Assembly (NCBI GenBank): GCA_010909165.1
Contig: MU008209.1
Coordinates: forward strand, 248,001 to 312,000
Direction: 5' to 3'
DNA length: 64,000 nucleotides
Origin: Anthoceros angustus
Lineage: Eukaryota > Streptophyta > Anthocerotopsida > Anthocerotales > Anthocerotaceae
The notes beneath the pieces are model-generated. The model was given only the letters and a program-made list of their open reading frames with translations. It did no database searches and was not told the DNA's origin. Each line of letters opens with the position of its first letter. Position 1 is the first letter of the stretch. The position numbers and the translations under genes were made by a program. Shown in pieces: positions 54,001 to 64,000 of this stretch.

Positions 54001-55523
54001 GGAGCCGGCCGGCGAGATCCTGGCCGCGGCCATCCCGGCTACGGCGTCCCCGAGCGCGGCTGCTCCGGGGTACCCAGACTCCGTGAGGGAGTCGGACACG
54101 AAATCCACCACATCCTTGTCCTGCCGCAGCAGCCATCCCGCCATCTCCCGGATCTGCGCCTCAGTCGGCGTGGTGCCGAGCATCCAAATCCGCTTCCCGT
54201 AGTAGAGCGCGGCGCCGGAACAGTCCACCAGATCCATCACCGTCGGCGCCTGCACCACCACTCCCACCGGGAGCTCCCGCAGCAGCATGTCGCAGAGCAG
54301 CCCCTCGTTCCTCTGCACCCGCTCCTGCCGCACCTGCTCCGCGTAGTCCATCTCGCGGTTCAGCTGCGCCGCGAAGGCCTGCACCAGGGACTCGCAGGCC
54401 TTCCGGAGCGGGAAGGGGAGGGTGCGCGGAGTGGTGTGGTGGCACACCACCAGCCCCCACAGCCTCCGGCTCCCGCTCAGCTCCTCCTCCGCGTCGCGGG
54501 TCACCACCGCCAGGGCCAGCGATGCCACGGACCCCATGTTGGCCATGTACTGGGCGTGGCAGGCGTGCGGGGAGCGCAGGCTGGACCCGGCCAGACTGAT
54601 GGGCTGATGCAGCTCCCGGGACTGCACCACCCGTACCGGGGTGGAGACGCAGTCGGCGATCATCCGCACTCGCTCCTTCATGAACAGGAACCTGGACGCC
54701 TGGGGCACGTCCGTGGCCGGGTAGTGCAGCCCGATGTACGGCTCCAGGTCCGCGCGCAACCTCTCCGCCACCACCTCCCCGTGCTCGTCCTCGTGGAACT
54801 TGTACGCCATCACCCGATCGTACCCCGTGAGATCCCGCACCTCCTCCACCACCAGGTCCAGCAGCGTCCGCAGGTCTCCCCGCACCGGCAAGGCCTGCAC
54901 CCGCGCGATGGCCGCCCTCGCCGCGCCCGCCGACACGAACATGTCCGTGGCCTCCGCTGGCTCCAGATCCACCACCAGGCCCCCGATCTCGTCGTTCGCC
55001 CGCAGCATCGCGTACAAGGGAACCCCGCTCTTGCTGTTCACCGCCAGCGGATTCAGGATCCCCGGATCCTCCGCCTCCGCCGCCTTCTCCACCACCGCCA
55101 CGCTGCTCTCCGCCAGAAGCTCCCGCGCGTCCGTCCCGATCCCGACCTCCTGCACATTCTTCCCGCCCTTGAGCCCTAGCACTTCCGCCGCGTTCTCGCT
55201 GTACGCCATCACCCGGAAGCTCTCCTCCTCCACCGCCAGCATGCACCCGAACGACTGCGTCACTCCCCCGCGCTGCATCGCGCGGAGGTACGCCGTCACC
55301 GCCTCGCTCGGCAGCTCCACCCCTCCGCCTCCGCCCCCGCCAGAGCCGCCATCCCCGCTGCCTTGGGGTACCGGTTGGATCCCCCCTCGTACGCCGCGTG
55401 CAGTCTGGCATCCGCGCTCGTCTGCGCCACCCGCACCCCGTGCCGGGACTTGCTGCTGCTCGCAGCTCCTGCTCCGCCCGAGCCCGAGCCCGAGCTCGAG
55501 CTGGGCCGCGGAGAGCGCAACAT
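51005..55523 (-). CDS. NEO: Neochrome: phytochrome photosensory module fused to LOV1-LOV2-AGC kinase
   Basis: An intronless stretch of about 1,505 codons, close to the about 1,465 residues of Adiantum PHY3/neochrome 1. The start MLRSPRPSSSS and VAQTSADARLHAAYEG are a phytochrome N-terminus. PAS/GAF: PFGC-like SFGCMLAVEE, YPATDVPQASRFLF and the bilin-binding Cys in SPHACHAQYMANMGS (codon 54561-54559, residue about 321). PHY domain: SFVFWFRS, HPRSSFLAF, DAIHSLHLIL. LOV1 (residue 694 region) reads LGANPRFLQG, without the photoactive Cys. LOV2 reads LGRNCRFLQG (Cys codon 52642-52640). The AGC-VIII kinase has LGRGDTGSVYL, FAMKAMDK, YRDLKPENVLL (about 51700), DFD instead of DFG, a basic insertion and GTEEYIAPEVI. 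It should act as a red/far-red and blue photoreceptor, for example in phototropism and chloroplast movement. The frame changes at a C6 run (55381-55386) and near 52830; if these are not sequencing errors, the gene is a pseudogene. Confidence 0.93.
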
Positions 55524-56030
55524 CTTGTCTTGTTGTTCAAAACCTTATCCTCCTCGAGCTCCTCCCTCCGAATGCACAAACACAACTCCCTGCTGCAGAG
55601 AATGGAATGCCTCTGCTGCAAATCAGCGATCAAATCCTCCTCCTGCCAAATCTTGAGCGTGACACATCGAGCAACAGGAACATCTTCTGAGGAAGAAGAA
55701 GAAGAAGAAGAGACAGCAGTCGAAGCCAGCAAGAAGCAGCGGGAATGCAACAAATGGCGCTTTATAATGCAAGAGGAGCTGAGGAAGGCGGCCATAGCCA
55801 GGGCGGTGCGAGGAGCATGTGGCGAGCACTTATCTGCGCAGAAAGCGCGCCGCGTGCTACCTCAAATTAGGCCTAATTAAAGGCCAAGCACATGAGCCAG
55901 CGGCGCCGCCATGAGCCCTTGCCAGAGGCAAGCGCGGGGACCCGATCCGCGGTACCGGAGATCTCGATCTCCCGCCTCACGCGTCCGCGCGGGTTTAATC
56001 CCCGCCGGCCCCGGCAGCTGAGCACCATTC
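55524..56030. promoter_or_regulatory. Shared 5' region between neochrome (-) and F-box gene (+)
   Basis: About 500 bp separate two divergent start codons. A GAA run ('gaggaagaagaagaagaag') lies at 55689-55712. No defined promoter elements are claimed; that both promoters lie here follows from the gene orientation. Confidence 0.5.
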
Positions 56031-57425
56031 GTGCACCAGATCTGCAGCTGCTCCTCCTCCTGGGGATGGCCGGCTGTCGCTGGCGGCTTCACTACATCCT
56101 GCAAAGTGCACAGAGCGGGCGTCATGTACAGCAGCAAAGGAGAGCGAGAGCCCGAGGGCGAGGGCCAGGGCCAGGGCGAGTCCCTGTTCGTGTTCATGGC
56201 GGACGAGCTCGAGGGCGGGCAGCAGCAAGACCAGCAAGACAGCAGCCAGTGGATGGATCCGGAGCTGTGGAGCAGGCTGCCGGAGGATGTGATCGCCTTG
56301 GTGCTGATGAAGCTCCCCGTGCTGAGCCACTTCAGATTCATGTGCGTGTGCAGGAGGTGGCGCGTGATGCTCTCGGACACCGGCTTCGCCAAGCTCTGCT
56401 GCGCCGCGGTGGAGCAGCCGACGGCCTCGGGGCCGCCGTCCTGCCTGTGCGGGATGGCCTCCGGATCCAGCCCGCCTGCGGCTGAGATCAAGATCCCGGG
56501 GTCCAGCCTCCGGCCTCACCGATTCCACCGCTCCTCGCTCCCCGCGGATCCGGCCGACGCCGCGAGCCAGCTTGATCTCTGGGCCTCCGACCGGGGCCTG
56601 CTCTGCTTCAGCAAGCGGAAGCAGCCGTACGGCGAGGCGCATCTCTACATCTGCAATCCTGTGACCCGGAGCTGGAAGAAGCTGCCTCCCGCCAGATTCG
56701 ACCAGTTCGAGTCCCCGCACCGCGCCTTCTTGCAGGTCCTGGATCCCGGCCATGCTGCGGCTGCGGCTAAGTACGAGGTGGTGCTGCTGGCCAAGACGCT
56801 CGCCGGCGGATGCTGTGTCTTCGTCTACGCGGCCGGAGCTCGGCGATGGCGGAGGCTGGAGTGGGAGGAGATCTCGGTTCCTGCATCCGGCGCCTTCGAT
56901 CCCGTGCTCTGTAACGGCGTGCTGCATGTCCTCGGATGCTCTTCCGGATCCGATCCGTTCAAGCGCGCGCTCAGCTCCTTCTGCGTGCGCAGCAAGCGGG
57001 AGGTGGCCGTGCCGGCTCCTCCCGCGGCCCGGTGCCGGAAGCTGGTGGAGCACCACGGATGCCTCTTCATTGTCTCCTTCTTGGAGCCGTTCGCGGGCCT
57101 GTCGGTGTGGAAGCTGGAGGATGCGGATCCGGAGAAGAAGCTCGCAGCCGCCGTGTGGACGCACGTCTCCACCTGCAGTGTGCAGAAATTCGCGCAGCTC
57201 ACCGGCTCCTGCAAGCCGCCTCTGCTCGCCAAGGTCGGGGCTATAGGAGGATTCATCTGCCTCTGCATAGACAACAAAACCGGGAGCTCCGCGTTGCAGC
57301 ACACTCTGGCTTTGTGCACCCGGGACAACAGCTGGTGCGTATGGGACTTTGGAATTGCGGATCCCCGCCGTTCCAAGCTGCTCCCGTTTCAGCCAACACT
57401 TACGACTTCTGTGACAACGCCATAG
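56031..57425 (+). CDS. F-box protein (F-box/kelch-like)
   Basis: A single GC-rich exon. The F-box lies at about residues 78-118 counted from 56031 (LWSRLPEDVIALVLMKLPVLSHFRFMCVCRRW). It is followed by a plant F-box C-terminal region with kelch-like features: DRGLLCFSK, LYICNPVTRSWKKLPPARF, WRRLEWEEISVPASGAFDPVLCNGVLHVLG, LVEHHGCLFIVSF. F-box proteins are substrate receptors of SCF ubiquitin ligases; the target is unknown. The start is uncertain: an in-frame Met at 56124 (MYSSKGERE), preceding an acidic Gln/Glu-rich stretch, is more natural than 56031 (MHQICSCSS), and 56196 is also possible. High GC and lack of introns match the neighbouring neochrome and differ from the other genes. Confidence 0.88.
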   Translation: MHQICSCSSSWGWPAVAGGFTTSCKVHRAGVMYSSKGEREPEGEGQGQGESLFVFMADELEGGQQQDQQDSSQWMDPELWSRLPEDVIALVLMKLPVLSHFRFMCVCRRWRVMLSDTGFAKLCCAAVEQPTASGPPSCLCGMASGSSPPAAEIKIPGSSLRPHRFHRSSLPADPADAASQLDLWASDRGLLCFSKRKQPYGEAHLYICNPVTRSWKKLPPARFDQFESPHRAFLQVLDPGHAAAAAKYEVVLLAKTLAGGCCVFVYAAGARRWRRLEWEEISVPASGAFDPVLCNGVLHVLGCSSGSDPFKRALSSFCVRSKREVAVPAPPAARCRKLVEHHGCLFIVSFLEPFAGLSVWKLEDADPEKKLAAAVWTHVSTCSVQKFAQLTGSCKPPLLAKVGAIGGFICLCIDNKTGSSALQHTLALCTRDNSWCVWDFGIADPRRSKLLPFQPTLTTSVTTP

Positions 57426-58809
57426 CTCATGAGCTCGAGCTCACAACAGAGACTTCTAAGACTTGCAATCTACATCCAAGACTAAGTGTCATCTAGAACA
57501 GCAAAGCCTTACAGTTTTCTCTTTGAGTAGCTTCTTCTCGTCTGTGACATAGTCCTTAGAACCTGTTCCTCTGTGCATGTCTCTGTGCATGTCCTTAGAA
57601 CCTGTTCCTCTGTGTGTCTTTCATGTTTGCTCCCTTGCGCTGCATCCAGCGTTGTACAAGAGAGTTTTCTGTTTCTGCACCTACATAGATAGCATCGTCT
57701 TCTGATGTGTGAGACAAAGCCCTTAGAAGTTGAACCTGTTCTTCTGTGTCCGCGCAATATCTTTCATTTCATGTCTTGTCCTATGGATGATGTACCAAGT
57801 ACCTTCCGTGTCATCAGTCCGTGTATGTACATCTATGTGCACTGTACACTGTACAGCCAGCATCGAAGTGGCCTAACCTAAAACTGAGAACGCTTGGGGG
57901 TTTGGGAAGAGAGAGGCTCGGAGACCGAGCCTCGCCAGGCCTCGCCTCGCCTCGCATTTTGGTGAGCCGAAATGGAATAAGTTAATTGGGGAAAGGAAAA
58001 TGCGAGTGCAGCACGGGGAGAGGAAGATTCTGGATCTGCCATGTTCCTCTTGGACGAGCCGGGGCGGGACGGGGCTCCATAGCCAGCGGCATCGTCCCTC
58101 TCGCCCCCTCCGCCCCGGCGGGATTTGCCCTTACTGTCCTGGAGATGCTCTGCGCACAGGCCACGGCAGCCCGTGCGCGTGGGCCTCTTCAATGCTGCTG
58201 AGTGATTGCTCGCAGGCGTGCGGGTTAGGGCGGCACGGCGCGTAGCTGCTCGGGCCTGCACAGCACGCACACCTGGGATTGTGGAGGACGGTACATGCGA
58301 GAGCGCACTCGCTGTTGAGCTGCGGAATCCAGCACCGGATTGCGGTCCTTGTTTGATGCTGGATTGTCTCGGGGCAATCGTGGTGATCGTCTCCAGGAGC
58401 TTCAGTCGCACAGGCTGAAGCTAGGGCTGTGGCATGTGGTTTAGGAAGCACACGCTTGCGCGCTCTCTCATCTGCGGATCGCCTCTGCGGCAAGGTGAGG
58501 TTTGGGCGTGCTGCCATCGACTGCGGCCGAGCTGGAATCCAGCTCCAAGTTTTTTGACACGTTTCGGGGAATTGCGCAGGGGTTTGGCGACGCGCGCTGT
58601 AAAGAAGTTGCAGCCGGAGACTTCGGCAAAAAGGGAGCTCATGTCACAGCTTGTCTGGCACAGATGTAAGTGTTTAGATCTTTGAGATTTCGGAGTTTGT
58701 TAGGAGGAGAAGACAAATCTTTGTGTTGCGACGAGCTGGGACTGCAATTTGACGGCGGGCCACGCTCGTCTGCAGGTTGCTTTCAGCTCCTGAAGCGGGA
58801 AAAGGGAAA
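57426..58809. other. Intergenic and 5' leader of the zinc-finger gene
   Basis: Contains a short repeat ('cttagaacctgttcctctgtg' at about 57556 and 57594, with a degenerate copy at about 57721). Open frames at 57878-58685 on both strands overlap and have no recognised domain. Part of 58400-58700 may be a non-coding first exon. Confidence 0.45.
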
Positions 58810-61705
58810 ATGGCTGCCATGGAGAGACTTCTCGCCTCTACCACCGGTGTAGAGCCGACAGAAGGTTTGTGAACAAGAGCTTGTGATTGTGTTTGTTCCC
58901 CGTTAGATACGAGAGTTAGTTCTGAAGCCACACGCACTTGCTCGGCTTCCCCCGCTGGACCAGTGATGAACTGGTGGTGGTCTGGAGTAGACTGTGAATG
59001 TTAGTATTGTTTATACCAGGCATTCGCAGTCGCTCCGGTCCGTGATCTCAGCTTCACCCTTTTGATCCAGCAGAGGAAGTTGCTCTTGAGCAAACAGCTT
59101 TGCAGACTGTTCATAAGGAAATGACAGAGGCCGATGAAGCCAATTTGCTGGATGAGGAGGGTACTACAACTACTCTTCTTGTCAACGATTGGATATCGGT
59201 ATTCTGAGCTAGTCATTGTTAGTGGTTCCGTTTCTGAAACCGATCTCGGGCCTGCCTTCTTTGCAGATATGCATGTTTTCGATCGAGAACCGTTGTCAGA
59301 TCATCTTCCCTTGGTAACTACTGGGAATCCTCTTTTTCACTGGTTTGTAACCTGAAATAGTTCAGTTTGCGTCCGCCTTTCGGTCAGCGTGGGCCTAGAT
59401 TTTCTAGACGGCTTTTGCCTTGATTTCCGTCCATCTCTCTCCCTTTGACTCGTTATGTATGCCATCTCTTTTGCCAGGTGTCCTGCAATTCTTGCAAGAA
59501 GCCTGTGAAGGCCAGTCAATATGCGTCGCATGCAGGTACCCGTCGCGTGCTTTTGTTGATTGGTGGCTGATACTGGCTACCACAACGAAGCTCTTCTGAA
59601 GCTCGTTGCCTGGCAGAGAGGTGCAGGTCTTTGAATGCCTCTGAAGAGACCGCTTTGGATTTTGATGGAGGGCCTGTGAGTAAGAAGGCGCCTCGGAAGC
59701 AGCGAAAGAAGATTTCTGCCGTACAGGACAGTATCCTTGAACGTCCCATCCACATGTACAAGAGTCGTAGGAGAAGATCTTGACGATCTGCTCAAAACTT
59801 GCACATTCTAAATCAAATAATCAAAAATTCCTCCTTTGTGGAGTTTCCCCATTTTCGTATGTCCATTTCTGAGCACTGCACAGACAACTCCAAGTTCTCC
59901 GATGGAGACAAATTGCACACAACTGAAGGCGAAGACGGAGGGTTTTCCGAATCGGCTTGTGCTTCCGGAGGTGCAGGAGATGATCAGGCTCCTGCTGTAA
60001 CAAGTTCCAGTAATCCGCGGGGATCCAAGAGTAAGTGTTGAGCATGTTGGGGGTGGGGTGCCTGGGTCTACCCCAGGCTTAAATTAGTCTTCTCGTCTGT
60101 ACGCAGGAGTGATGAACATCTCAGAAGGAACAGTTGTGAATGCTCCAAAAGTTGGCAGGCCACGGAAGAACCCAATTCAAACAGCAAAAGGTTGTTCAGC
60201 TAAACCATGAGAACATCATACCCGCTCTGGTGTGTGGTGGTGTTGTTTAAGCTCCAAGGACAGGTCGCTGTGTGGTTTGCGTTGGCTTTTTAAACTACAG
60301 CTCGGACCAATACTATTGCCTCCAATGCAATTTGTTTGTCAGCTGCAAATGGACTTGGCACAGAAGAAACCCTTGGAAACTCGAGCAGCCCCGCAACTAC
60401 AGAACTACTCAAGTCGTAGGTTTCTCACTCCCAAGCTTGTGCTTGACTGGCAACCAAGTGCCTGTCTACTGTGTGGCCTGCTCTATCCCTATGAGTATGA
60501 GATAAGTTGAGTGTCGTGCACTAACTAGGATGCCTTTCATGCCTACAGAAACATGATCCATTCGTCCCTTAGTCCTGAAGAACTGGATATCATGTGTGGG
60601 GTGATGTCCATTAACGGGTCCTGTTGTAGACAACCATTAACTTGTGAGTATTAGAACACATTGTGGTTTTGGAGTCCGATTTTGTTTCTGTACTTGTATG
60701 TTCCAAAAACTCCATGAGTTTCTTAGAAACTGTTGGTGGTGGACAGGTAAGACACATCCTGACACAAGCAAACGAGCTGTTTTTGGTCGAAGGAAACCAT
60801 TCGATGTGCTTGTGCAAGAGTCAAAGGAAGGCAGTGTATCTCGGCTTCGTTCAGAATTGAAAAGGAAGCAACTCCATGAGACAGGTTGGTAGCATTGGTG
60901 AGTGGCCTGGCATTTCCCTATGGAAGTTGGTGTTGTGAGATAAAAGTAAGCAGCCTTGTAGGGCATGACATATGGGGTGGGGGAGGACTGCTGACTTGGT
61001 TGTTCACCTGTGGCAGAGCCCAATGTCAGCTTCAGAAGGAGTGTGTCAGAATCAGTTTGTCCACAGCCTCTAGCGTCCAAGGTCTACAGCCTGGGACATA
61101 ATGATAGGATGAAATATGTGCTGGGCCACTTGTTCCATCGAAATTGTGCCAGTGTGACTCCTATTACTACAGACACTGTCCCAGCAGTCATGGGGGCGCA
61201 AGCTGCACCTCTGCCAACTTCTACCCTTGACAATGCCTCCGTGGCCAACATTACTACATCATCAGTGGTCTACAACATGGTGGGTACTCAAGAGTCCTGG
61301 ACACCTTGTGGCTGAATGTTTGCATAAGACTCAGTAGGAGCTTGGACACCCCCCGACCTTTAGAGGTGGTGCTGATGACAGTGCCGTGGCCAGTCCGGGA
61401 ACGTGCAGGATGTGAGACGCATGGCACTCCATCAAGGGACAATGAACAAGGCATCGCAAGCATGGCCACAATTGGACCAGCAACAAGTTCATGGTGACTT
61501 GCTAAGCTCCATCACCGGGGTGGTTCACAGCCCTCACCAGGATAGCAGGTACCTACAGCCGTCCAGGTCTTTAGAGAACGGGCTATCGAACATAGGGAAG
61601 GGGTGGCAGGGTCGTGGGAGCCAAATGCAGACAGTGATGCCTGGTAACTACTGGCCTGCCGATGGGTACACCATGACCGCTGCATCTGCCCAACCTCACA
61701 TCTAA
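58810..61705 (+). CDS. SGF11-type zinc finger / AT-hook nuclear protein, 12 exons
   Basis: Exons: 58810-58864, 59074-59160, 59277-59313, 59478-59535, 59617-59730, 59884-60030, 60107-60190, 60343-60415, 60549-60600, about 60748-60883, 61017-61278, 61409-61705. Reading gives MAAMERLLASTTGVEPTE, an acidic helix (VHKEMTEADEANLLDEE), MHVFDREPLSDHLPL and then the zinc finger VSCNSCKKPVKASQYASHAERC: C-x2-C, then H-x3-C, as in SGF11/ataxin-7-like proteins of the SAGA deubiquitinase module. A basic stretch APRKQRKK, an AT-hook (KVGRPRKNP), SPEELDIMCG, and a Gln/Ser-rich tail ending SAQPHI follow. The joins are phase-consistent except that between exons 9 and 10, where one base is out; the frame on both sides is clear. 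A chromatin role is inferred from the finger and AT-hook; the exact plant orthologue is not identified. Confidence 0.72.
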
Positions 61706-62463
61706 CACGTGTGAGCTTCTGACTTGCAGGAGGCACCGGCCAGCAGCCCTCTCACGGGGGAGTTTCGGTCGTATAGTTTCTGCCTCTCAGTTTTCCGATT
61801 GAGGGCAATCCATGCTTCCATGCAGTTAGACCCCTTGGATGTGCCGAAGTCCGGTTCTCATCTTGTGATCTTAACTAAGAGAAACACCGTAGAGGTACTC
61901 ACATCCTTAGTGACCACCCTTTGCGTGTCCCATTCCAGTTTTTGCAGCTCAGTATCTCTGAATCGGATTGGACACTCACACGATCTCATCTTATTATAGT
62001 GCACATGCTTTGCGTACGTCAGTGCTCCACCAGGCGCATGGAATTCCATGTATGAGGGACTTGCCGAGAAGATGCCTGGGCGTGGAAGAGAATGTAGGCC
62101 CCGGCATTCGTGGTACGGTGCTTGTGATTCGTGGGTTGTTTGTCTTGGACTGCTCACGTTGCAGGCCTGATCATGCAGCTCGTTTAGCAACAGCTCACGC
62201 CGCTGGCGCATGCGGCATGCCACTGCCTGCAGGCTCCACGACATCTCCCATGATCTCCCCATCTCGATTCTCAGATACTTCCGTGTGCGCAGATATTTTC
62301 AATTCTTTATGTTAACGTGTAACAGCCGGCCGTACCCAGACCAACATGCTCCACCCGTAGTAGCTCTTTTTCTGTTACCAAAGGCCGTAGGCCGTATTGA
62401 CGTCACGTCATACACATCACACTGTCGGCAAAGATTTGAGGCTATATTATCCCCAAGATTCCT
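61706..62463. other. Convergent intergenic region
   Basis: Lies between the 3' ends of the zinc-finger gene (+) and the formin (-). No coding signal recognised. Confidence 0.45.
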
Positions 62464-64000
62464 CTAATTTGTCGACCAATCGGAATCGTAACCAAGACGT
62501 TGTGATTTACATTGAGAGCTACTACTACTTGAGGAGGAATTTTGTGTCTTCTCCCTCTGCACCACAGGACTTGGCCCCATAAATATGGCAGACAATTTCA
62601 CCTTTGGCGAGGATAATCTATCTTGTGTGCTTGGCGATGATGGCATGTTTTTTGGTGATGTTACATTGGATCCTCTTGGACTCATAGTTCCATCACTACG
62701 TTTGGAATTTATCCTCAATAAAATGTCTTGCTTTTTCCTGCTATCAAGCTCTTCTAGTTTGGCATTTGCTACAGCCAACATATTAAGCCTTGGTACTCTA
62801 CTTTTAGTGGATGATGATTGTGGAGTTTGTTGTTTTTGTTGATTTGGCAATATTTTCCTTTTCTCATATTTTGGTGATTTCTGCCCTTGATTAATCTGTA
62901 ATCTAACAGACTCAAACATGGACAGAAATTGTCTTAATGTCTTGAATATCTCAATTGTCTTTTCTTGCTTTGGAACTTCCCCGAAGAATAGGGCTATATT
63001 ATTAATTTTTTCAAGGACATTATGCAATAAAACCTCTAGCCCACAAATATTTTCATGAGTTTGCTCAGCAAACAAGGTCATTTTTTGAGTGAAGTTAATT
63101 TCAAAATCTGATTGATTTGTGCATTGTTTAATTTCTTCATTCACGGTGGTAAGACCTCGTTTGAGGTCATGTAACTTTTCTTGTACATCCCCTATATTTA
63201 TGCTGGATGCTTGCTTTACATCTTCAAAATCATGAGCTAATTTTCCAATCTGCATATAATGATCAATTTTAATCTATTGTTTTAATTTATTTTCTTACTC
63301 TATAAATAAATAACACCTAATGTGTCTCACCTCTGTGTCCTTTTTCAATAGCTCGGACACCACAAAGTGGAGAAGAGTAGTGTTGGTATTTTTCCCCTTT
63401 ATATCCATAAGCTTTAGTAAAGCATCTAATTTGAATCCACTTGCACATCCACGAAAGGATCCACCATTTAGATGGTTACCCACAACTAATACCATCTTCA
63501 AGATCTTCACAAACTTTTTGCTACTTTTTAACTCAATACATGATTTCTCCAATATAGTAAGATCGTATTTAATCTGTTTCATGAATATCACCATAATTGA
63601 TTATATTAATTTCAATATTAAAATAGATATCCCTAAACATAATATATCCAAGAAAATTACAGATAGAACCCTACTTGTTCAATGGTTCTATTACATTGTG
63701 TTTTAAACAACAATGCTATACTCTTATTTTTAAACCGTGGTATTTTCATCAACTCCATATAGTATCTAAAGAGCACGATTAAAGCAACAAGTCATAAAGC
63801 TATGTAGATCATGTTGAAAATTTACAGCCATCCTTTTGAAGCATAAAGTGTTAAAAATTAATTCCTTACTTCTCAATTTCCGAGAGCTGAGATACGTCAT
63901 CATTGTAATCTTTCAATAGTTTCACATCCTCTTCACTAGGCATAGTACGACTCATTAGCTGAAGTACCTCATCGGTAAGCACAAGTTCATCCAACTCCAA
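62464..64000 (-). CDS. Formin, C-terminal part of FH2 domain (5' end outside the window)
   Basis: Minus-strand exons 64000-63870, 63765-63675, 63573-63331 and 63249-62464 join in frame. They give LTDEVLQLMSRTMPSEEDVKLL, YYMELMKIPRFKNKSIALLF, LEKSCIELKSSKKFVKILKMVLVVGNHLNGGSFRGCASGFKLDALLKLMDIKG and TLLHFVVSELL, the conserved second half of a formin FH2 domain (GN-LN motif, then the KL..LLK and TLLHF motifs). A coiled-coil-like end (DVQEKLHDLKRGL) and a Ser/Pro/Lys-rich tail (SPRGSNVTSPKN) follow. FH2 domains nucleate and elongate actin filaments as dimers. The gene is noticeably AT-rich, with introns of 81-104 nt. The class (I, II or other) cannot be told without the N-terminus. Confidence 0.88.

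Noticed and set aside
53227-55179. 650-codon plus-strand open frame opposite the neochrome
   Set aside because: His/Arg/Pro/Leu-rich translation caused by the GC-rich antisense of the phytochrome region; no domain, and it is the shadow of a clearly conserved gene.
51005-55320. Two separate genes, a phytochrome and a phototropin
   Set aside because: Same strand, no spacer, total length and domain order match neochrome, and the frames meet at a one-base discrepancy in the linker.
54161-55795. 544-codon minus-strand frame in the neochrome N-terminal region
   Set aside because: Gly/Arg/Ala-rich +1 shadow of the phytochrome frame.
57878-58411. 177-codon minus-strand open frame
   Set aside because: Overlaps open frames on the other strand, low complexity and no homology recognised; probably leader or promoter of the zinc-finger gene.

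Overview
This is nuclear DNA of a seedless green land plant. The genes have many short introns (mostly about 60-150 nt, GT..AG), plant-type proteins (organellar leucyl-tRNA synthetase, PEX22, a G6PD4-type protein, a PLS-class PPR protein, a formin) and one strongly diagnostic gene: a phytochrome-LOV-LOV-kinase fusion, i.e. a neochrome (51.0-55.5 kb, minus strand). From established knowledge, neochromes occur in hornworts, in many ferns and, with independent origin, in zygnematalean algae. The very compact introns and the intronless PPR gene make a hornwort my best guess, but this is inference; a fern or a charophyte is not excluded.

Layout. 0.7-4.3 kb: nine-exon lipase-like alpha/beta hydrolase (-). 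4.3-10.4 kb: polypurine tract, 75-bp repeats, a tRNA-Arg(TCG) and a 1.93-kb repeat unit present twice. 11.1-13.8 kb: partial plus full copy of a Gln/Pro-rich PDF-motif protein (+). 14.9-20.1 kb: G6PD4-like gene (+) with internal tandem duplications. 20.9-23.6 kb: PEX22 (-) plus a partial copy. 24.4-27.9 kb: two diverged copies of a repetitive element. 27.9-31.2 kb: AT-rich, no recognised gene. 31.3-31.8 kb: L18a-like membrane protein (-). 32.1-43.8 kb: organellar LeuRS (+) preceded by partial copies of its own 5' part and of the flanking minus-strand DNA. 44.1-46.7 kb: PPR protein. 47.0-50.5 kb: FAD synthetase-like two-domain protein. 51.0-55.5 kb: neochrome. 56.0-57.4 kb: F-box protein, divergent from the neochrome. 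58.8-61.7 kb: SGF11-type zinc-finger/AT-hook protein. 62.5 kb to the end: 3' part of a formin (-).

Two themes stand out. First, the neochrome: the bilin-binding Cys, LOV2 Cys and kinase residues are kept, but LOV1 has lost its photoactive Cys (Pro instead), and the reading frame is interrupted twice, once at a C6 run. Second, local tandem duplications recur between 6.5 and 41 kb, mostly joined at 2-10 bp of shared sequence, with copies differing mainly by contraction of homopolymers and short repeats. This looks either like a real microhomology-mediated duplication process or, more likely, like an assembly built from error-prone reads. Several apparent frameshifts probably share that cause, so 'broken' genes here should be read with caution. 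The genes do not form a pathway; they are an ordinary mixture of housekeeping and organelle-related genes around a photoreceptor.
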